Assembly: GCF_023923225.1 (NCBI RefSeq)
Contig: NZ_CP099489.1
Span: 3,968,001-4,032,000 of the forward strand
Direction: 5' to 3'
From: Ornithinimicrobium faecis
Lineage (GTDB): Bacteria > Actinomycetota > Actinomycetes > Actinomycetales > Dermatophilaceae
Length of the DNA: 64,000 bases
Of the stretch, positions 16,098-25,635 are shown one piece after another. Under the pieces are notes generated by a model. The model searched no databases and was not told where the DNA came from. It was given only the letters and a program-made list of their open reading frames with translations. Positions within the stretch are counted from its first letter, which is position 1; every line of letters begins with the position of its first letter. Position numbers and translations under genes: made by a program.

Positions 16098-16741
16098 GTC
16101 CCGGCCCCTGGGGCCGTGACCGTCAGCAGGTCGCCGGCCGGCTCGGCATAGTCGATGGACACGGCATCGTTACCGCGATAGGTGATGGTGGTGACTGAGG
16201 CCAGGGTGCACTGGCGGTGTCGGGGGTTGTGCCACAGGCGACGTCCCTCGATGGCGCGGCGCAGCGTCTCGATCGGGAGCTGGTGGCTGACCAGGACCGC
16301 CTCGTGGCCGACAGCGGCCTGGCGTGCGTCGTCCACGGCCGCCAGCATCCGGTCGGCGATCTCGCGATAGGGCTCGCCCCACGACGGCTTCAGCGGGTTG
16401 CTGAGCCGCCTCAGGTTGTCCCACCGCAACAGCTGACGAGGATCGGCGCCGACGGTGCTCCCCTCAAAACTGTTGCCGGCCTCGAGGAGCCGATCGTCCG
16501 AGCCGACCTCAAGCCCGAGGACGGCCCCCGTCGGGGCAGCGGTCTGCTGCGCCCGCTCCAGCGGAGAGGCCACCAGGTGCACGACGTCGCGACCGTCCAT
16601 GAAGTCGGCGACCCGCTCAGCCATCTGCTCACCAAGGGGTGACAACCGATAGCCCGGCAGGCGGCCATAGAGGACCCGCCCGGGGTTGTCGACCTCGCCG
16701 TGGCGGACCACGTGGACAAGGGTGCGGCTGCCTGCGGTCAT
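16094..16741 (-). CDS. Histidine phosphatase superfamily protein
   Basis: A 215-residue phosphoglycerate-mutase-like protein. The phospho-acceptor motif is VHVVRHGEV near the N-terminus; SPLERAQQTAAP follows, and the second catalytic His is in VLVSHQLPIETLRRAI. Specificity cannot be predicted; such genes often sit by tlpA in actinobacteria. I chose the ATG at 16741; the open frame extends to 17068 but would overlap the end of hemL. It overlaps tlpA by 4 bp. Confidence 0.9.
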   Translation of the reverse strand: MTAGSRTLVHVVRHGEVDNPGRVLYGRLPGYRLSPLGEQMAERVADFMDGRDVVHLVASPLERAQQTAAPTGAVLGLEVGSDDRLLEAGNSFEGSTVGADPRQLLRWDNLRRLSNPLKPSWGEPYREIADRMLAAVDDARQAAVGHEAVLVSHQLPIETLRRAIEGRRLWHNPRHRQCTLASVTTITYRGNDAVSIDYAEPAGDLLTVTAPGAGT

Positions 16742-16768
16742 GTCTGCGATTGTCCCATGCGTGCCTGG

Positions 16769-16837
16769 ATGAAACCTCAGCCGCCGTGGCAATGAAACCT
16801 CGGCCGCCATGGCGATGAAACCGCAGCCGCTGTGACT
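16769..16837. repeat. Three units of a 23-bp tandem repeat
   Basis: ATGAAACC begins units at 16769, 16792 and 16815, exactly 23 bp apart. The shared pattern is ATGAAACCTCRGCCGCCRTG with a few changes in the third unit. It fills the gap between hemL and the phosphatase gene on their coding strand. The repeated ATG on the plus strand starts no useful frame. Confidence 0.8.
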
Positions 16838-16853
16838 CGGCGACGCGGTGCCG

Positions 16854-18167
16854 TCAACCGATCTCGGCGACTGCTCCCGGGAGCGCGGAGAGGATGGTCT
16901 CGACGGCCTCATCGTCCAGGGCCGCGGAGACAAACCAGGTCTCGAAGGCGCTCGGTGGCAGGTGCACTCCACGGCTGAGCATGCCGTGGAAGAACCGGCC
17001 GAAGGCAGCGGTGTCCTGGTCCTGGGCATCGGTGTAGTCCCGCACCTCGGGCTCACGCAGGAAGACACTGAACATCGAGCCGGCCCACTGGATGCGGTGC
17101 GGCACCCCAGCGCGAGTGAACTCCTCGGTCACGGCGCCAGCGATGGTGTGGGCGACCTCGTCCAGGCGCGCATAAACCTCCGGGGTGCACAGCCGCAACG
17201 TGGCCAGGCCGGCCGCGCTAGCCACCGGATTGCCCGACAGCGTGCCGGCCTGATAGACGGGGCCCTCGGGTGCGAGCAGAGCCATGACGTCCGCGCGTCC
17301 GCCGAAGGCGGCCGCCGGGAAACCCCCGCCCATCACCTTGCCGAAGGTGAACAGGTCAGGTGAGCCCTCGGCATACGGCCCCTCGAGCCCGAACCACCCA
17401 GCCCGGCTGCACCGGAAACCGGTCATCACCTCATCGGAAATCAGCAGGGCACCGTGCTCGCGGGTCACCCGTCGCAGGGCCTCGGTGAAGCCGACCTGCG
17501 GTGGCACCACGCCCATGTTGCCCGGGCAGGCCTCGGTGATCACGGCAGCAATCTCGCCGCCCCGCTCGGCGAAAGCCGCCTCGAGCGCGGGAATGTCGTT
17601 GTAGGGCACCACGATCGTCTCCGCGGCACTGCTGGCCGGGACCCCGGCCGAGTCGGGGAGGGCAAAGGTGGCCAGGCCGGAACCAGCGGCGGCCAGCAGC
17701 GAGTCGACGTGACCGTGATAGCAGCCGGCGAACTTCACGATCACGCTGCGCCCCGTGAAACCTCGGGCCAGGCGGATCGCGCTCATCGTGGCCTCGGTGC
17801 CGGAGTTGACCAGCCGCACGGTCTCGACCGGCTCGACCCGGTCGACGATCTCCTCGGCGAGGGCGACCTCGTGCTCACTGGGCGTGCCAAAACTGAAACC
17901 GTCGGCGGCCGTGGACCGCACCGCCTCCAGGACCTCCGGGTGGGCGTGACCCAGGATCATCGGGCCCCAGCTGGAGACCAGGTCGACATAGCGGCGACCG
18001 TCGGCGTCGGTCAGCCACGGGCCGGCGGCCGAGCTCATGAAGCGAGGTGTGCCACCGACCGAGCGGAAGGCCCGCACCGGTGAGTTCACCCCGCCGGGGA
18101 TGACAGCTGTGGCGCGGGCCAGCAGCGCCTCGGACGCGGGGGCTTCGGGCGGATAGTGGGTGCTCAA
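16854..18167 (-). CDS. hemL: Glutamate-1-semialdehyde 2,1-aminomutase
   Basis: This PLP enzyme converts glutamate-1-semialdehyde to 5-aminolevulinate, the step after HemA in the C5 haem route. The 437-residue length is normal. The cofactor Lys is in [19 protein letters not shown]; other marks are [20 protein letters not shown] and the N-terminal [18 protein letters not shown]. The start is TTG at 18167 and overlaps the MarR stop as TTGA. It lies apart from the rex-hemACDB operon, separated by yceI and its terminator. Confidence 0.95.
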   Translation of the reverse strand: MSTHYPPEAPASEALLARATAVIPGGVNSPVRAFRSVGGTPRFMSSAAGPWLTDADGRRYVDLVSSWGPMILGHAHPEVLEAVRSTAADGFSFGTPSEHEVALAEEIVDRVEPVETVRLVNSGTEATMSAIRLARGFTGRSVIVKFAGCYHGHVDSLLAAAGSGLATFALPDSAGVPASSAAETIVVPYNDIPALEAAFAERGGEIAAVITEACPGNMGVVPPQVGFTEALRRVTREHGALLISDEVMTGFRCSRAGWFGLEGPYAEGSPDLFTFGKVMGGGFPAAAFGGRADVMALLAPEGPVYQAGTLSGNPVASAAGLATLRLCTPEVYARLDEVAHTIAGAVTEEFTRAGVPHRIQWAGSMFSVFLREPEVRDYTDAQDQDTAAFGRFFHGMLSRGVHLPPSAFETWFVSAALDDEAVETILSALPGAVAEIG

Positions 18168-18634
18168 CAGTCTCCCTCTGCGACATCGATCGAGTCGACG
18201 ATGCGGGTCATGGCGTGGCCCAGTGCCGCGAACTCCTCGGGCGTGAGCCGGTCGATCAGGGTCCGTCGCACGTCCGAAACGTGCACCTCGGAGAGCTCCT
18301 CCAGCTTGGCCCGGCCCTGCGGGGTCAGGCTGAGCTCGACACCGCGGCGGTCCTCGCGCACGGCGTGCCGCTGCACCCAGCCGAGTCGCTCGAGCCGGGT
18401 GGCGGTGTGCGTCAACCGACTGCGCGACTGCACGACCAGCTGGGCCAGCGCCGACATCCGCAGCCGCCCGTCGGGGGCCTCCGAGAGCATCGAGAGGATC
18501 TCGTACTCCGTCAGGCGAGTGCCGTGTCCGGTCAGTCCCTCATCGAGCGCGGTGGCGATCAAGCGTGACCCACGCAGATAGGCACGCCACGCGGCCTGCT
18601 CCTGCGTCGTGAGCCACCGGACCTGGTCCTCCAT
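18164..18634 (-). CDS. MarR-family regulator upstream of hemL
   Basis: A 156-residue winged-helix protein. The core reads [20 protein letters not shown], then the recognition region [20 protein letters not shown] and the wing [21 protein letters not shown]. The ATG at 18634 has only a modest ribosome site; the frame is open to 18820 but that would run through the shared promoter region and the yceI start. It overlaps hemL by 4 bp, so it is co-translated with it, and it is divergent from yceI. A MarR protein beside yceI is a common actinobacterial arrangement. Confidence 0.88.
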   Translation of the reverse strand: MEDQVRWLTTQEQAAWRAYLRGSRLIATALDEGLTGHGTRLTEYEILSMLSEAPDGRLRMSALAQLVVQSRSRLTHTATRLERLGWVQRHAVREDRRGVELSLTPQGRAKLEELSEVHVSDVRRTLIDRLTPEEFAALGHAMTRIVDSIDVAEGDC

Positions 18635-18723
18635 GTGGGTGCCTTCCTGCGCTGGCCAAATCGGCCGGGATGTGCTGGGCTGATGAGTGGTGCTCTGGTG
18701 AATCGTAGCGACTGGGAATATGA

Positions 18724-18735
18724 TTGAACAGTCAA
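18724..18735. promoter_or_regulatory. Candidate MarR operator between marR-hemL and yceI
   Basis: TTGAACAGTCAA is a TTGA-N4-TCAA dyad in the most AT-rich part of the divergent gap, followed by a second AACAGTT half. Spacing and position suit a MarR dimer controlling both directions. No convincing -10 element could be fixed for either gene. Confidence 0.4.
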
Positions 18736-18788
18736 CAGTTATCTCCCTCGACACCACATCGGCAACACACTCTCCTAAGGAGCCTCCC

Positions 18789-19340
18789 ATGACCGTTTTC
18801 AACAGCCTGGCCCCCGGCAACTACGCCGTCGACCCGACCCACACCGAGATCGGCTTCACCGCGCGCCACATGATGGTCGCCAAGGTCCGTGGCACCTTCT
18901 CCGAGTTCGCCGCGAGCGTCGACGTCGGCGAGACCCTGGCCGACAGCTCTGTCACCGCCGAGGTGCAGCTCAACTCGGTCGACACGCGCAACGAGGACCG
19001 CGACAACCACCTGCGCACGTCCGACTTCTTCGACGTCGAGAACCACCCGACGATGACCTTCCGCTCCACCGAGATCACCGAGTCCTCGATGACCGGCGAC
19101 CTGACCATCAAGGGCAACACCCGCCCGGTCACCTTCGACCTGGAGTTCAACGGCGTCTCCCCCGACCCGTGGGGCGGCACCCGCGCCGGCTTTGAGGCCA
19201 CCACTGAGGTCAACCGCAAGGACTGGGACCTGACCTGGAACGTGGCCGTCGAGGGCGGCGGCGTGCTCGTCTCCGAGAAGGTCAAGCTGCACCTGGACGT
19301 CGAGCTGGTCGTGCCGACCGGCGAAGAGGCTCAGGCCTGA
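18789..19340 (+). CDS. YceI-family protein
   Basis: A 183-residue lipocalin-like protein of the YceI family, which in studied cases binds polyisoprenoids in a long hydrophobic cavity. Marks are YAVDPTHTEIGFTARHMMVAK at the start, NEDRDNHLRTSDFFDVENHP in the middle, and the repeat TGDLTIKGNTRPVTFDLEFNG. There is no signal peptide, so this copy is cytoplasmic, as is usual in actinobacteria. AAGGAG lies 6 bp before the ATG. It ends before a strong bidirectional terminator shared with hemB. Confidence 0.93.
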   Translation: MTVFNSLAPGNYAVDPTHTEIGFTARHMMVAKVRGTFSEFAASVDVGETLADSSVTAEVQLNSVDTRNEDRDNHLRTSDFFDVENHPTMTFRSTEITESSMTGDLTIKGNTRPVTFDLEFNGVSPDPWGGTRAGFEATTEVNRKDWDLTWNVAVEGGGVLVSEKVKLHLDVELVVPTGEEAQA

Positions 19341-19418
19341 GCGACCGCTCACCGCAGCCCCGCTGAGGGGCCAGCACCGCAGCGCTCTGCCGAAGCAGCG
19401 CCACACGCGTTCACCCGG

Positions 19419-19466
19419 GAAACCGCTGGTTGCCCCAGGATCACTCCTGGGTTGACCAGCGGTTTC
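19419..19466. terminator. Bidirectional terminator between yceI and hemB
   Basis: A nested hairpin: GAAACCGCTGGT pairs with ACCAGCGGTTTC, and an inner CCCAGGA/TCCTGGG stem closes a four-base loop. It ends 6 bp before the hemB stop. It would end both the rightward yceI transcript and the leftward rex-hem transcript. Confidence 0.85.
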
Positions 19467-19471
19467 TTGGG

Positions 19472-20467
19472 TTAGAGCCGCCTGAGCAGACCCGCCGCGT
19501 GCACTGCGTAGTAGGTCAGCACCACCTGCGCACCAGCCCGCCGGATCGCGGTCAGCGACTCCAGCACGGTGACGTCCCGGTCCAGCCAGCCGCGCTCGGC
19601 GGCCGCCTCGATCTGGGAGTACTCCCCCGAGACCTGATAGGCCGCGACCGGCACATCGGCCAGGTCAGCGACCTGTCGCAGGACATCGAGATAGGGCAGC
19701 GCCGGTTTGACCATGACCAGATCGGCCCCCTCAGCCAGGTCCAGGCGCAGCTCGCGCAGCGACTCGGTCGCGTTGGCAGGGTCCTGCTGATAGGTCTTGC
19801 GATCGCCCTGCAGGCTCGACCCGACGGCCTCACGGAAGGGGCCGTAGTAGGCCGACGCATACTTGGCGGTGTAGGCGAGCACCGAGACGTCGGTGAAGCT
19901 GGCTCCGTCCAGCGCCTCGCGGACCACGGCCACCTGGCCGTCCATCATCCCCGACGGGCCGACCACGTGCGCACCGGCACGGGCCTGCGCAACGGCCATC
20001 TCGGCATACCGCTGCAAGGTGGCGTCGTTGTCCACCCGCCCCTGATCGTCCAGCACGCCGCAGTGTCCGTGGTCGGTGAACTCATCGAGGCACAGGTCGG
20101 CCATCAGCACGGTGGCCTCGCCGAGCTCGCCCCGCAGGTCCTCCAGGGCGGCATTCAGTATGCCGTCGGGCCGGGTTCCCCAGGTCCCCTCGGCATCCTT
20201 GTGCTCGGGGCTGGGGACCCCGAAGAGCATCAGGCCACCGATCCCTGCCTCGACCGCCTCGTGGGCAGCCGCCTTGAGCGACTCACGCGTGTGCTGGACG
20301 ACGCCGGGCATCGAGGCGATCGGCACCGGCTCGCTGATGCCCTCGCGCACGAACACGGGCAGCACGAGGTCCGCTGCCGACAGCCGGGTCTGCGCCACCA
20401 GGCGGCGCATCGCCGGCGTGGTCCGCAGCCTGCGCGGACGCTCGAACGGGGCGCCGACCCCGCTCAC
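19472..20467 (-). CDS. hemB: Porphobilinogen synthase
   Basis: A 331-residue enzyme that joins two 5-aminolevulinate molecules into porphobilinogen. The Schiff-base lysines are in [15 protein letters not shown] and [13 protein letters not shown]; a metal-site segment is [18 protein letters not shown], whose cysteines fit a zinc-using enzyme. It is the last gene of the rex-hemA-hemC-cobA/hemD-hemB operon and its GTG start overlaps the preceding stop by 4 bp. Confidence 0.96.
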   Translation of the reverse strand: MSGVGAPFERPRRLRTTPAMRRLVAQTRLSAADLVLPVFVREGISEPVPIASMPGVVQHTRESLKAAAHEAVEAGIGGLMLFGVPSPEHKDAEGTWGTRPDGILNAALEDLRGELGEATVLMADLCLDEFTDHGHCGVLDDQGRVDNDATLQRYAEMAVAQARAGAHVVGPSGMMDGQVAVVREALDGASFTDVSVLAYTAKYASAYYGPFREAVGSSLQGDRKTYQQDPANATESLRELRLDLAEGADLVMVKPALPYLDVLRQVADLADVPVAAYQVSGEYSQIEAAAERGWLDRDVTVLESLTAIRRAGAQVVLTYYAVHAAGLLRRL

Positions 20468-22101
20468 GCGCGGGCTCGAGCCGCTCCGCGCCGGCCGGTG
20501 GTGCGTCGCTGGCTGGGACGCACCGGCTCACCGGCGGCACGGGCCGCCAGGGCCAACTCGGCGGCGTGCCGCGCCAGGGCGTCGACCAGGACCGTGGAGT
20601 TCGGCTCCGAGGCGATCACATCGACCCGCAGGCCGTGCTCCTCGGCGGTCTTGGCCGTCGCTGGACCGATGCAGGCCACCACCGTGCCGGGGTGCGGCTT
20701 GCCGGCGATGCCGACCAGGTTGCGCACCGTCGAGGAGGACGTGAAGCAGACGGCGTCAAAGACGCCACCCTTGATCGCGTCGCGCACCGGGGCGGGCGGC
20801 GGGGCCGCGCGCACTGTGCGATAGGCGGTGACGTCGTCGACCTCCCACCCCATCTCGAGCAGACCGGCCACCAGCGTGTCGGTGGCGATGTCCGCGCGGG
20901 GCAGGAAGACGCGGTTGATCGGGTCGAGCACGTCGTCATATTCGGGCCAGTCGACCAGCAGGCCACGGGCGGACTGCTCGGTCGTGGGGATAAGGTCGGG
21001 CTCAATCCCCCACTGCCGCAGGGCATCTGCCGTGACGCCGCCGACCGCCGCGATCTTCAGACCGGCGAAGGCACGGGCGTCCAGACCGATCTCGACGAAC
21101 TTCTCGCGGACTGCCTTCACGGCGTTGACCGAGGTGAACCCCACCCACTCGTAGCGGCCGGTGACCAGGCCGCGGATCGCGCGGTCCATCTGCTGCGGCG
21201 TGCGCGGTGGCTCGACGCTGATGGTCGGCACCACCTTGGACGTCGCGCCGTGAGAGGCGATGCGCCGGGTCATCTCGGTGGCCTGGTCCTTGGTGCGCGG
21301 CACCAGGACGTTCCAGCCGAACAGCGGCTTGGTCTCAAACCAGCTCAGCTCCTCGCGCAGCTCGACAGCGCGACCGACCACGACCACGCCCTGGCCGAAC
21401 GTGTGCGACTCCAGCGCGCTCTCCACCTCGTCGAGCACCGTGACCGACGTCTGTTGCGAGACCGTGGTGCCGCCCTCGGTGACGCACACCGGGGTCTGCG
21501 GGTCGCGACCGGCGCGACGCAGACCACCCAGGGCCTTGCGCAGCGCATCCGGTGCTCCGAGCAGGACGACGGTGACGTCCTCGCCGACGGAGGTGGCCCA
21601 GTCGGTGCGATTGTCAGCGGCGTCAATGACGTGGACCTCGCCCGCGCCCGAGGTCAGGGGCACCCCGGCGTAGGCCGGCACGGACCAGGCGACCGAGACA
21701 CCGGGCACGACCTCGAACGGCACCCCTGCCCCGCGACAGGCCAGGGCCTCCTGGCTCAGGGTGGTGAAGGCACCGGGGTCGCCGACCATCACCCGCACCA
21801 CGAGGGTGTCCGAGGACCGCAGCGCGCGGGCCTCGCGCACGAGCAGCTTGGCGCGAGCGGCCGGGGACCGGCGTGGCCCCCCGACCGCACCGGTCTGCAC
21901 GACGTGGACGTCCTCCCGGAGCAGCCCGGCCAGCCGGTCAGCAATCTCCGGGTCGTCGACCACGATCGTGTCGGCGCACGCGAGATACTCGCGGGCTCGC
22001 ACCGTGAGCAGGCCGGGGTCGCCCGGCCCGGCCCCGACGAATGCCACACGGGCACCCGTCGCGGGCGGGGCGCTGGGTGGTGCTGCTGTGCTGGTGCTCA
22101 C
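20464..22101 (-). CDS. Fused uroporphyrinogen-III methyltransferase and uroporphyrinogen-III synthase
   Basis: A 545-residue two-domain protein. Residues about 15-260 form the SUMT (CobA/CysG) tetrapyrrole methylase, with [20 protein letters not shown] and [20 protein letters not shown]. Residues about 265-515 form HemD, with [33 protein letters not shown] and the late [12 protein letters not shown] and [14 protein letters not shown]. One protein thus makes uroporphyrinogen III and directs some of it toward siroheme or cobalamin. A basic tail of about 25 residues ends the protein. This fusion is known in actinobacterial hem operons. Confidence 0.93.
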   Translation of the reverse strand: MSTSTAAPPSAPPATGARVAFVGAGPGDPGLLTVRAREYLACADTIVVDDPEIADRLAGLLREDVHVVQTGAVGGPRRSPAARAKLLVREARALRSSDTLVVRVMVGDPGAFTTLSQEALACRGAGVPFEVVPGVSVAWSVPAYAGVPLTSGAGEVHVIDAADNRTDWATSVGEDVTVVLLGAPDALRKALGGLRRAGRDPQTPVCVTEGGTTVSQQTSVTVLDEVESALESHTFGQGVVVVGRAVELREELSWFETKPLFGWNVLVPRTKDQATEMTRRIASHGATSKVVPTISVEPPRTPQQMDRAIRGLVTGRYEWVGFTSVNAVKAVREKFVEIGLDARAFAGLKIAAVGGVTADALRQWGIEPDLIPTTEQSARGLLVDWPEYDDVLDPINRVFLPRADIATDTLVAGLLEMGWEVDDVTAYRTVRAAPPPAPVRDAIKGGVFDAVCFTSSSTVRNLVGIAGKPHPGTVVACIGPATAKTAEEHGLRVDVIASEPNSTVLVDALARHAAELALAARAAGEPVRPSQRRTTGRRGAARARA

Positions 22102-22105
22102 GTGA

Positions 22106-23152
22106 TCACGCTCCAGAGTGTTGTGCTGCGGGTGTCTTAAAGGGGCTCCCGCCGTGCGGGGCCAGATGTTTCAGGAAGTGCTGGGCCATCTCGTGACCGA
22201 CGTCCACCGCGGTCTGCCCGCGGACGGTGTGACGCAGGATCCCTGCGCCGGAGGCGGTGTCCCCGCCCGTGCCGGAGGCGGTGTCCCCGCCCGTGCCGGA
22301 GGTGGTGTCCTCGCCCGTGCCGGCGGCGGTGCCGGTGCCAGTGCCGACGACGGCCTCCAGCACGAGTTCGTCGCCCTCGCGCGTTGCCAACGCTCCCACC
22401 GGCGCGCTGCAGCCTGCCTCGAGCGCCCCCAGCAGGGAGCGCTCAGCGGTCACCGCCTCCCGGGTCGGGGCGTGGTCCAACTGCGCCAGCAGTCGAGTCG
22501 TCCTGCGGTCGTCATAGCGGCACTCGACCGCCAGGGCCCCCTGGCCCGGAGCGGGGAGCATCACGGACGGCTCGAGCACCTCGCTGGCCTCGTCGATCCG
22601 ACCCAGCCGCCGCAGCCCGGCCGCGGCGAGCACGATGGCATCAAGCGTGCCGTCGGTGACCTTGCCGATGCGCCTGCCGACATTGCCTCGCAGGCCGGTC
22701 ACCGTCGTCTGCGGCGCGGCCGCCTGGAGCTGGACGGCCCGGCGCGGTGAGCCGGTGCCGATCACTGCCCCCTCGGGCAGGTCCTGCAGTGTCAGGCGGT
22801 CGCGGGAGATGAGGACGTCGCGCGGGTCCTCCCGCTCGGGCACGGCGGCCACGACCAGGCCAGCCTCCTCGCCCACCGGCAGGTCCTTGAGGGAGTGGAC
22901 CGCGAAGTCGATGTGGCCCTCCTGCAGGGCCTCGCGCAGGGCGGAGACGAAGACGCCGGTCCCGCCGATCTGGGTCAGCGGTGCGCTCGAGCGATCGCCC
23001 TCGGTCTGCACGTGCACCAACTCGACCTCGTGACCCAGCGCACGCAACTGGTCGGCCACCCAGCCGGACTGGGACGTGGCCAGATCACTGGCCCGGGTGC
23101 CCAACCGCAACGGTCGGCCGCTCGGTGCGAGGTCGGGTGTGTGGTCACTCAT
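22106..23152 (-). CDS. hemC: Hydroxymethylbilane synthase with a repeat insertion
   Basis: A 348-residue porphobilinogen deaminase that polymerises four porphobilinogens on a dipyrromethane cofactor. Marks: LRLGTRASDLATSQSGWVAD, VHSLKDLP, GTGSPRRAVQLQA and the cofactor Cys in GALEAGCSAPVGALA. The C-terminal domain is interrupted after LVLEAVVGTG by about 35 Gly/Thr/Asp/Ala residues made of repeating GTGGDTAS units, coded by a 27-bp DNA repeat. Typical HemC is about 310-320 residues; the insert accounts for the excess. Its ATG overlaps the hemA stop by 4 bp. Confidence 0.95.
   Translation of the reverse strand: MSDHTPDLAPSGRPLRLGTRASDLATSQSGWVADQLRALGHEVELVHVQTEGDRSSAPLTQIGGTGVFVSALREALQEGHIDFAVHSLKDLPVGEEAGLVVAAVPEREDPRDVLISRDRLTLQDLPEGAVIGTGSPRRAVQLQAAAPQTTVTGLRGNVGRRIGKVTDGTLDAIVLAAAGLRRLGRIDEASEVLEPSVMLPAPGQGALAVECRYDDRRTTRLLAQLDHAPTREAVTAERSLLGALEAGCSAPVGALATREGDELVLEAVVGTGTGTAAGTGEDTTSGTGGDTASGTGGDTASGAGILRHTVRGQTAVDVGHEMAQHFLKHLAPHGGSPFKTPAAQHSGA
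22257..22340. repeat. 27-bp tandem repeat inside hemC
   Basis: On the plus strand GGAGGCGGTGTCCCCGCCCG recurs every 27 bp, with two near-identical units and two diverged units, and then breaks up into shorter GGTGCCGGTGCCAGT steps. The period is a multiple of three, so the reading frame is kept. It codes for the GTGGDTAS repeats of the HemC insertion. Confidence 0.85.
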
Positions 23153-24456
23153 GGCAGTCCCCTCACGTGGGGCGGGGTGGTCACGGCCGCCGTCTCGCGG
23201 GGGTCCAGGTCAAAGAGCTCGCGCAGCAGGGCGACCGAGGAGCCGTCCACGTCGTGCGCCGCGAGCTCCTTGGCGCGCACGGTGGGCGTGTGCAGCAACT
23301 TGTCGACGATGCGCCGGACGCTCTGGTGCACCTCGGCGCGCTGAGCGTCGGGCAGGTCAGGCACCTTCTGGTCGAGGCGGTCCAGCTCGCTGTCGACGAC
23401 TGCCGATGCGCGGGTGCGCAGCATCGCCAGGGTCGGGGCGACCTGGGCCGAGCGGCGGGTGGCCAGATAGGCCGCGACCTCCCCGGAGACGAGATCGCGG
23501 ACCGCGTCCAGGACCTGCTCAGTCTCATCTGGGGCCGCCTCGTCCCCACGGCCCGTGAGGTCGGTCAGACCCCAGACCGTGACGCCAGGCAGCTCCGCCA
23601 CCTCTGGTGCGACATCGCGCGGCATCGCGAGGTCAACGACCACGAGGGGGCGCGTGGTCCGATCGCGCGAGAGCAGCTCCTCGGTGATCACGTGGTCCGT
23701 GGCCCCGGTGCAGGTCAGCACCAGGTCAGCACTCTGCAGCGCCGGCTCGAGCTCCGCCCAGTCATAGGCCTGCCCCTGGTGTGCCTGCGCGAGACGGGTC
23801 GCCCGCTCCCGGGTGCGGTTGATGACCCCGAGATCGCCCACTCCAGCCCGGGTCAACGAGGCGGCCGCCAGACCCGACATGGCACCAGCACCCACCACCA
23901 GGGCACGCGCCGCGTGCAGTGGCCCCAGCACGCTGGCGGCCCGGTCGATGCCGGCCCCCACGAGCGAGCGGGCAACCCGATCCAGGTCCGTGTCTGTGTG
24001 GGCGCGCTTGCCCACGCGCAGGGCCTGCTGGAACAGCGGGTTCAGGACGCCCGCGAGGTGTGCGCCCTCCTGACCGGCCCGCAGCGCCTCGCGCAGCTGC
24101 CCCAGGATCTCGCTCTCGCCCAGGGCCATTGACTCCAGGCCACAGGCCAGGGAGAACAGGTGGTCGACCGCACGGTCCTCATAGTGGACATACAAGTGAG
24201 GGGTGAGCTCCGCCAGGGCGACCCCGGTCGCCTGTGCCAGGGCATCCCCCACCTGGGCGACCGCACCATGGAAACTCAGCGCGTCGGCATACACCTCGGT
24301 GCGGTTGCAGGTCGTCAGGACGAGCGACTCACTGACGTCGTCGAGCCCCACCACTCCGGCGGCCAGCTCCCGCGAGCGCGAGCCGTCCAGAGCCACCCGC
24401 TCGAGCAGCTCGAGCGGGGCACTGCGGTGCGACAGACCAACGACCAACACACTCAT
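23149..24456 (-). CDS. hemA: Glutamyl-tRNA reductase
   Basis: A 435-residue enzyme that reduces glutamyl-tRNA to glutamate-1-semialdehyde with NADPH, the first committed step of the C5 haem pathway. The N-terminal catalytic Cys is in LVLTTCNRTEVYADALS; GLESMALGESEILGQLREAL and the NADPH fold with ALVVGAGAMSGLAAASL follow. A C-terminal dimerisation helix domain ends the protein. It follows rex with a 4-bp ATGA overlap, so its expression should track the Rex redox signal. Confidence 0.96.
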   Translation of the reverse strand: MSVLVVGLSHRSAPLELLERVALDGSRSRELAAGVVGLDDVSESLVLTTCNRTEVYADALSFHGAVAQVGDALAQATGVALAELTPHLYVHYEDRAVDHLFSLACGLESMALGESEILGQLREALRAGQEGAHLAGVLNPLFQQALRVGKRAHTDTDLDRVARSLVGAGIDRAASVLGPLHAARALVVGAGAMSGLAAASLTRAGVGDLGVINRTRERATRLAQAHQGQAYDWAELEPALQSADLVLTCTGATDHVITEELLSRDRTTRPLVVVDLAMPRDVAPEVAELPGVTVWGLTDLTGRGDEAAPDETEQVLDAVRDLVSGEVAAYLATRRSAQVAPTLAMLRTRASAVVDSELDRLDQKVPDLPDAQRAEVHQSVRRIVDKLLHTPTVRAKELAAHDVDGSSVALLRELFDLDPRETAAVTTPPHVRGLP

Positions 24457-25148
24457 CCAATGGCCTCCGTGTCCGCCTCGCGGGAGAGCGGGTCGTGGGT
24501 GGAAACGGCCAGCAGCCTGCGCTGCTCGTGAAAAGCAAGGATCTGCAGCTCGGTGGCCAGGTCGACCCCGCGCACGTCCACGCCGTCGGGCAGGACCAGG
24601 TGTCCCGGGGCAAAGTTGAGCAGCGAGCGGACGCCCATCGCGACCAACTCGTTAGCGACGGCCTGCGCGGCGGGGGCAGGGGTGGTGATCACGCCGATTG
24701 CCACGGTGGGTCCGGTGGTGGCCAGGTCACCCAGGGTGGTGACGGTCAGCCCCTCCACCACGGTGCCGACGACCTCTGGGTCGTCGTCCACCAGCGCCAC
24801 GATGCGGAACCCGCGCCCCGAGAAACCGCCGTAGGCAGCCAGGGCACGGCCCAGGTTGCCCATGCCGACGATCACGACGGGCCACTCCTGGGTGAGGCCG
24901 AGCTCCTGGGCGATCTGGGCGGCGAGCAACTCGACGTCGTAGCCCACGCCACGCACGCCGTAGGACCCGAGGTGGGAGAGGTCCTTGCGCAACTGGGTGG
25001 AGCGCACGCCCGAGCGGGAGGCCAACTCCTCGGAGGAGATGCTGGTGATGCCCTGGTCATGGAGCGCGGTCAGCGCGCGAAGATAGAGAGGGAGTCGACC
25101 GACAGTGGCCTCGGGGACACCACCACGGCGCATGGACTCGGGCACCAC
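24453..25148 (-). CDS. rex: Redox-sensing transcriptional repressor Rex
   Basis: A 231-residue NADH/NAD+ sensor and first gene of the rex-hemACDB operon. The N-terminal winged helix includes PEATVGRLPLYLRALTAL and SGVRSTQLRKDLSHLGSYG. The Rossmann domain has VVIVGMGNLGRALAAYGGF and IVALVDDDPEVVG. A high NADH level releases Rex from its operator, raising haem enzyme genes when respiration is limited. The start is uncertain: GTG at 25148 (used here), GTG at 25151 or ATG at 25133 are all possible; an AAGGAG lies a little far upstream. A matching Rex box lies in the promoter. Confidence 0.95.
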   Translation of the reverse strand: MVPESMRRGGVPEATVGRLPLYLRALTALHDQGITSISSEELASRSGVRSTQLRKDLSHLGSYGVRGVGYDVELLAAQIAQELGLTQEWPVVIVGMGNLGRALAAYGGFSGRGFRIVALVDDDPEVVGTVVEGLTVTTLGDLATTGPTVAIGVITTPAPAAQAVANELVAMGVRSLLNFAPGHLVLPDGVDVRGVDLATELQILAFHEQRRLLAVSTHDPLSREADTEAIG

Positions 25149-25220
25149 GTCGGCAACGACTCCTTATGGCCACGACGAGTCCTATATCAGAACCAGTCAG
25201 GGGGACTCAGGGACCCCCCC

Positions 25221-25249
25221 ACCTTATGACTTTGTGAACGCTTGCACAA
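25221..25249 (-). promoter_or_regulatory. rex-hem operon promoter with Rex operator
   Basis: TTGTGAACGCTTGCACAA (25232-25249) is a near-perfect Rex box: the outer TTGTG/CACAA arms are exact and the centre fits the known TGTGAA-N4-TTCACA consensus at most positions. Read leftward, a -35 TTGTGC (complement of 25244-25249) and a -10 TAAGGT (complement of 25221-25226) stand 17 bp apart. Rex bound here would cover both elements. Autoregulation of rex-hemACD by Rex is established in Streptomyces. Confidence 0.85.
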
Positions 25250-25279
25250 AGTCGCGGCCACGGTCTGTGACTTTACTCA

Positions 25280-25312
25280 TGAGTATGCAGTCCAGCACGT
25301 GAGTATGCAGTC
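25280..25312. repeat. Direct repeat TGAGTATGCAGTC
   Basis: TGAGTATGCAGTC occurs twice, 20 bp apart (25280 and 25300). It is upstream of the rex promoter and runs into the 3' end of the glutaredoxin-like gene. Two turns of helix between copies would suit a regulator binding on one face, but nothing else supports this. Confidence 0.5.
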
Positions 25313-25625
25313 AGGGACGGCGCCTCCGCCGGAGCGCGCGGACCAGGGTGTCCTCCGTGATGGTCCAGTGGGCGACCTCGCGACCGTCCACCAGAATCAC
25401 GGGCACCAGGTCGTCGAATCGCTCAAGAAGCTCAGGAGAAGAGTCCACATCGACTCTCTCCCAACGGTTTTCGGTGTCCTCCGCCACCTTGCGGACCGTC
25501 CGCTCCGCCTCCACGCACAGGTGACAACCCACCCGGTCGACCAGGGTGATCCGAGGGGTCGTCGGCGCCCCCGCGGGTCGGCGGAGCCAGCGAATCATTG
25601 TTGACAACAACGTCTCGTTGTGCAT
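25311..25625 (-). CDS. Glutaredoxin-like (DUF836) protein
   Basis: A 104-residue thioredoxin-fold protein with the redox pair in RVGCHLCVEAERTVRKVAED and the cis-Pro segment LVPVILVDGREVAHW, the DUF836/glutaredoxin-2-like pattern. It ends in a run of Arg residues. Start choice is uncertain: ATG at 25625 is used, because the alternative ATG at 25598 sits on the dyad TTGTTGACAACAA, leaving no ribosome site. It is 10 bp after the acyltransferase gene and should share its transcript. Confidence 0.82.
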   Translation of the reverse strand: MHNETLLSTMIRWLRRPAGAPTTPRITLVDRVGCHLCVEAERTVRKVAEDTENRWERVDVDSSPELLERFDDLVPVILVDGREVAHWTITEDTLVRALRRRRRP

Positions 25626-25635
25626 ATCGCCGTCA

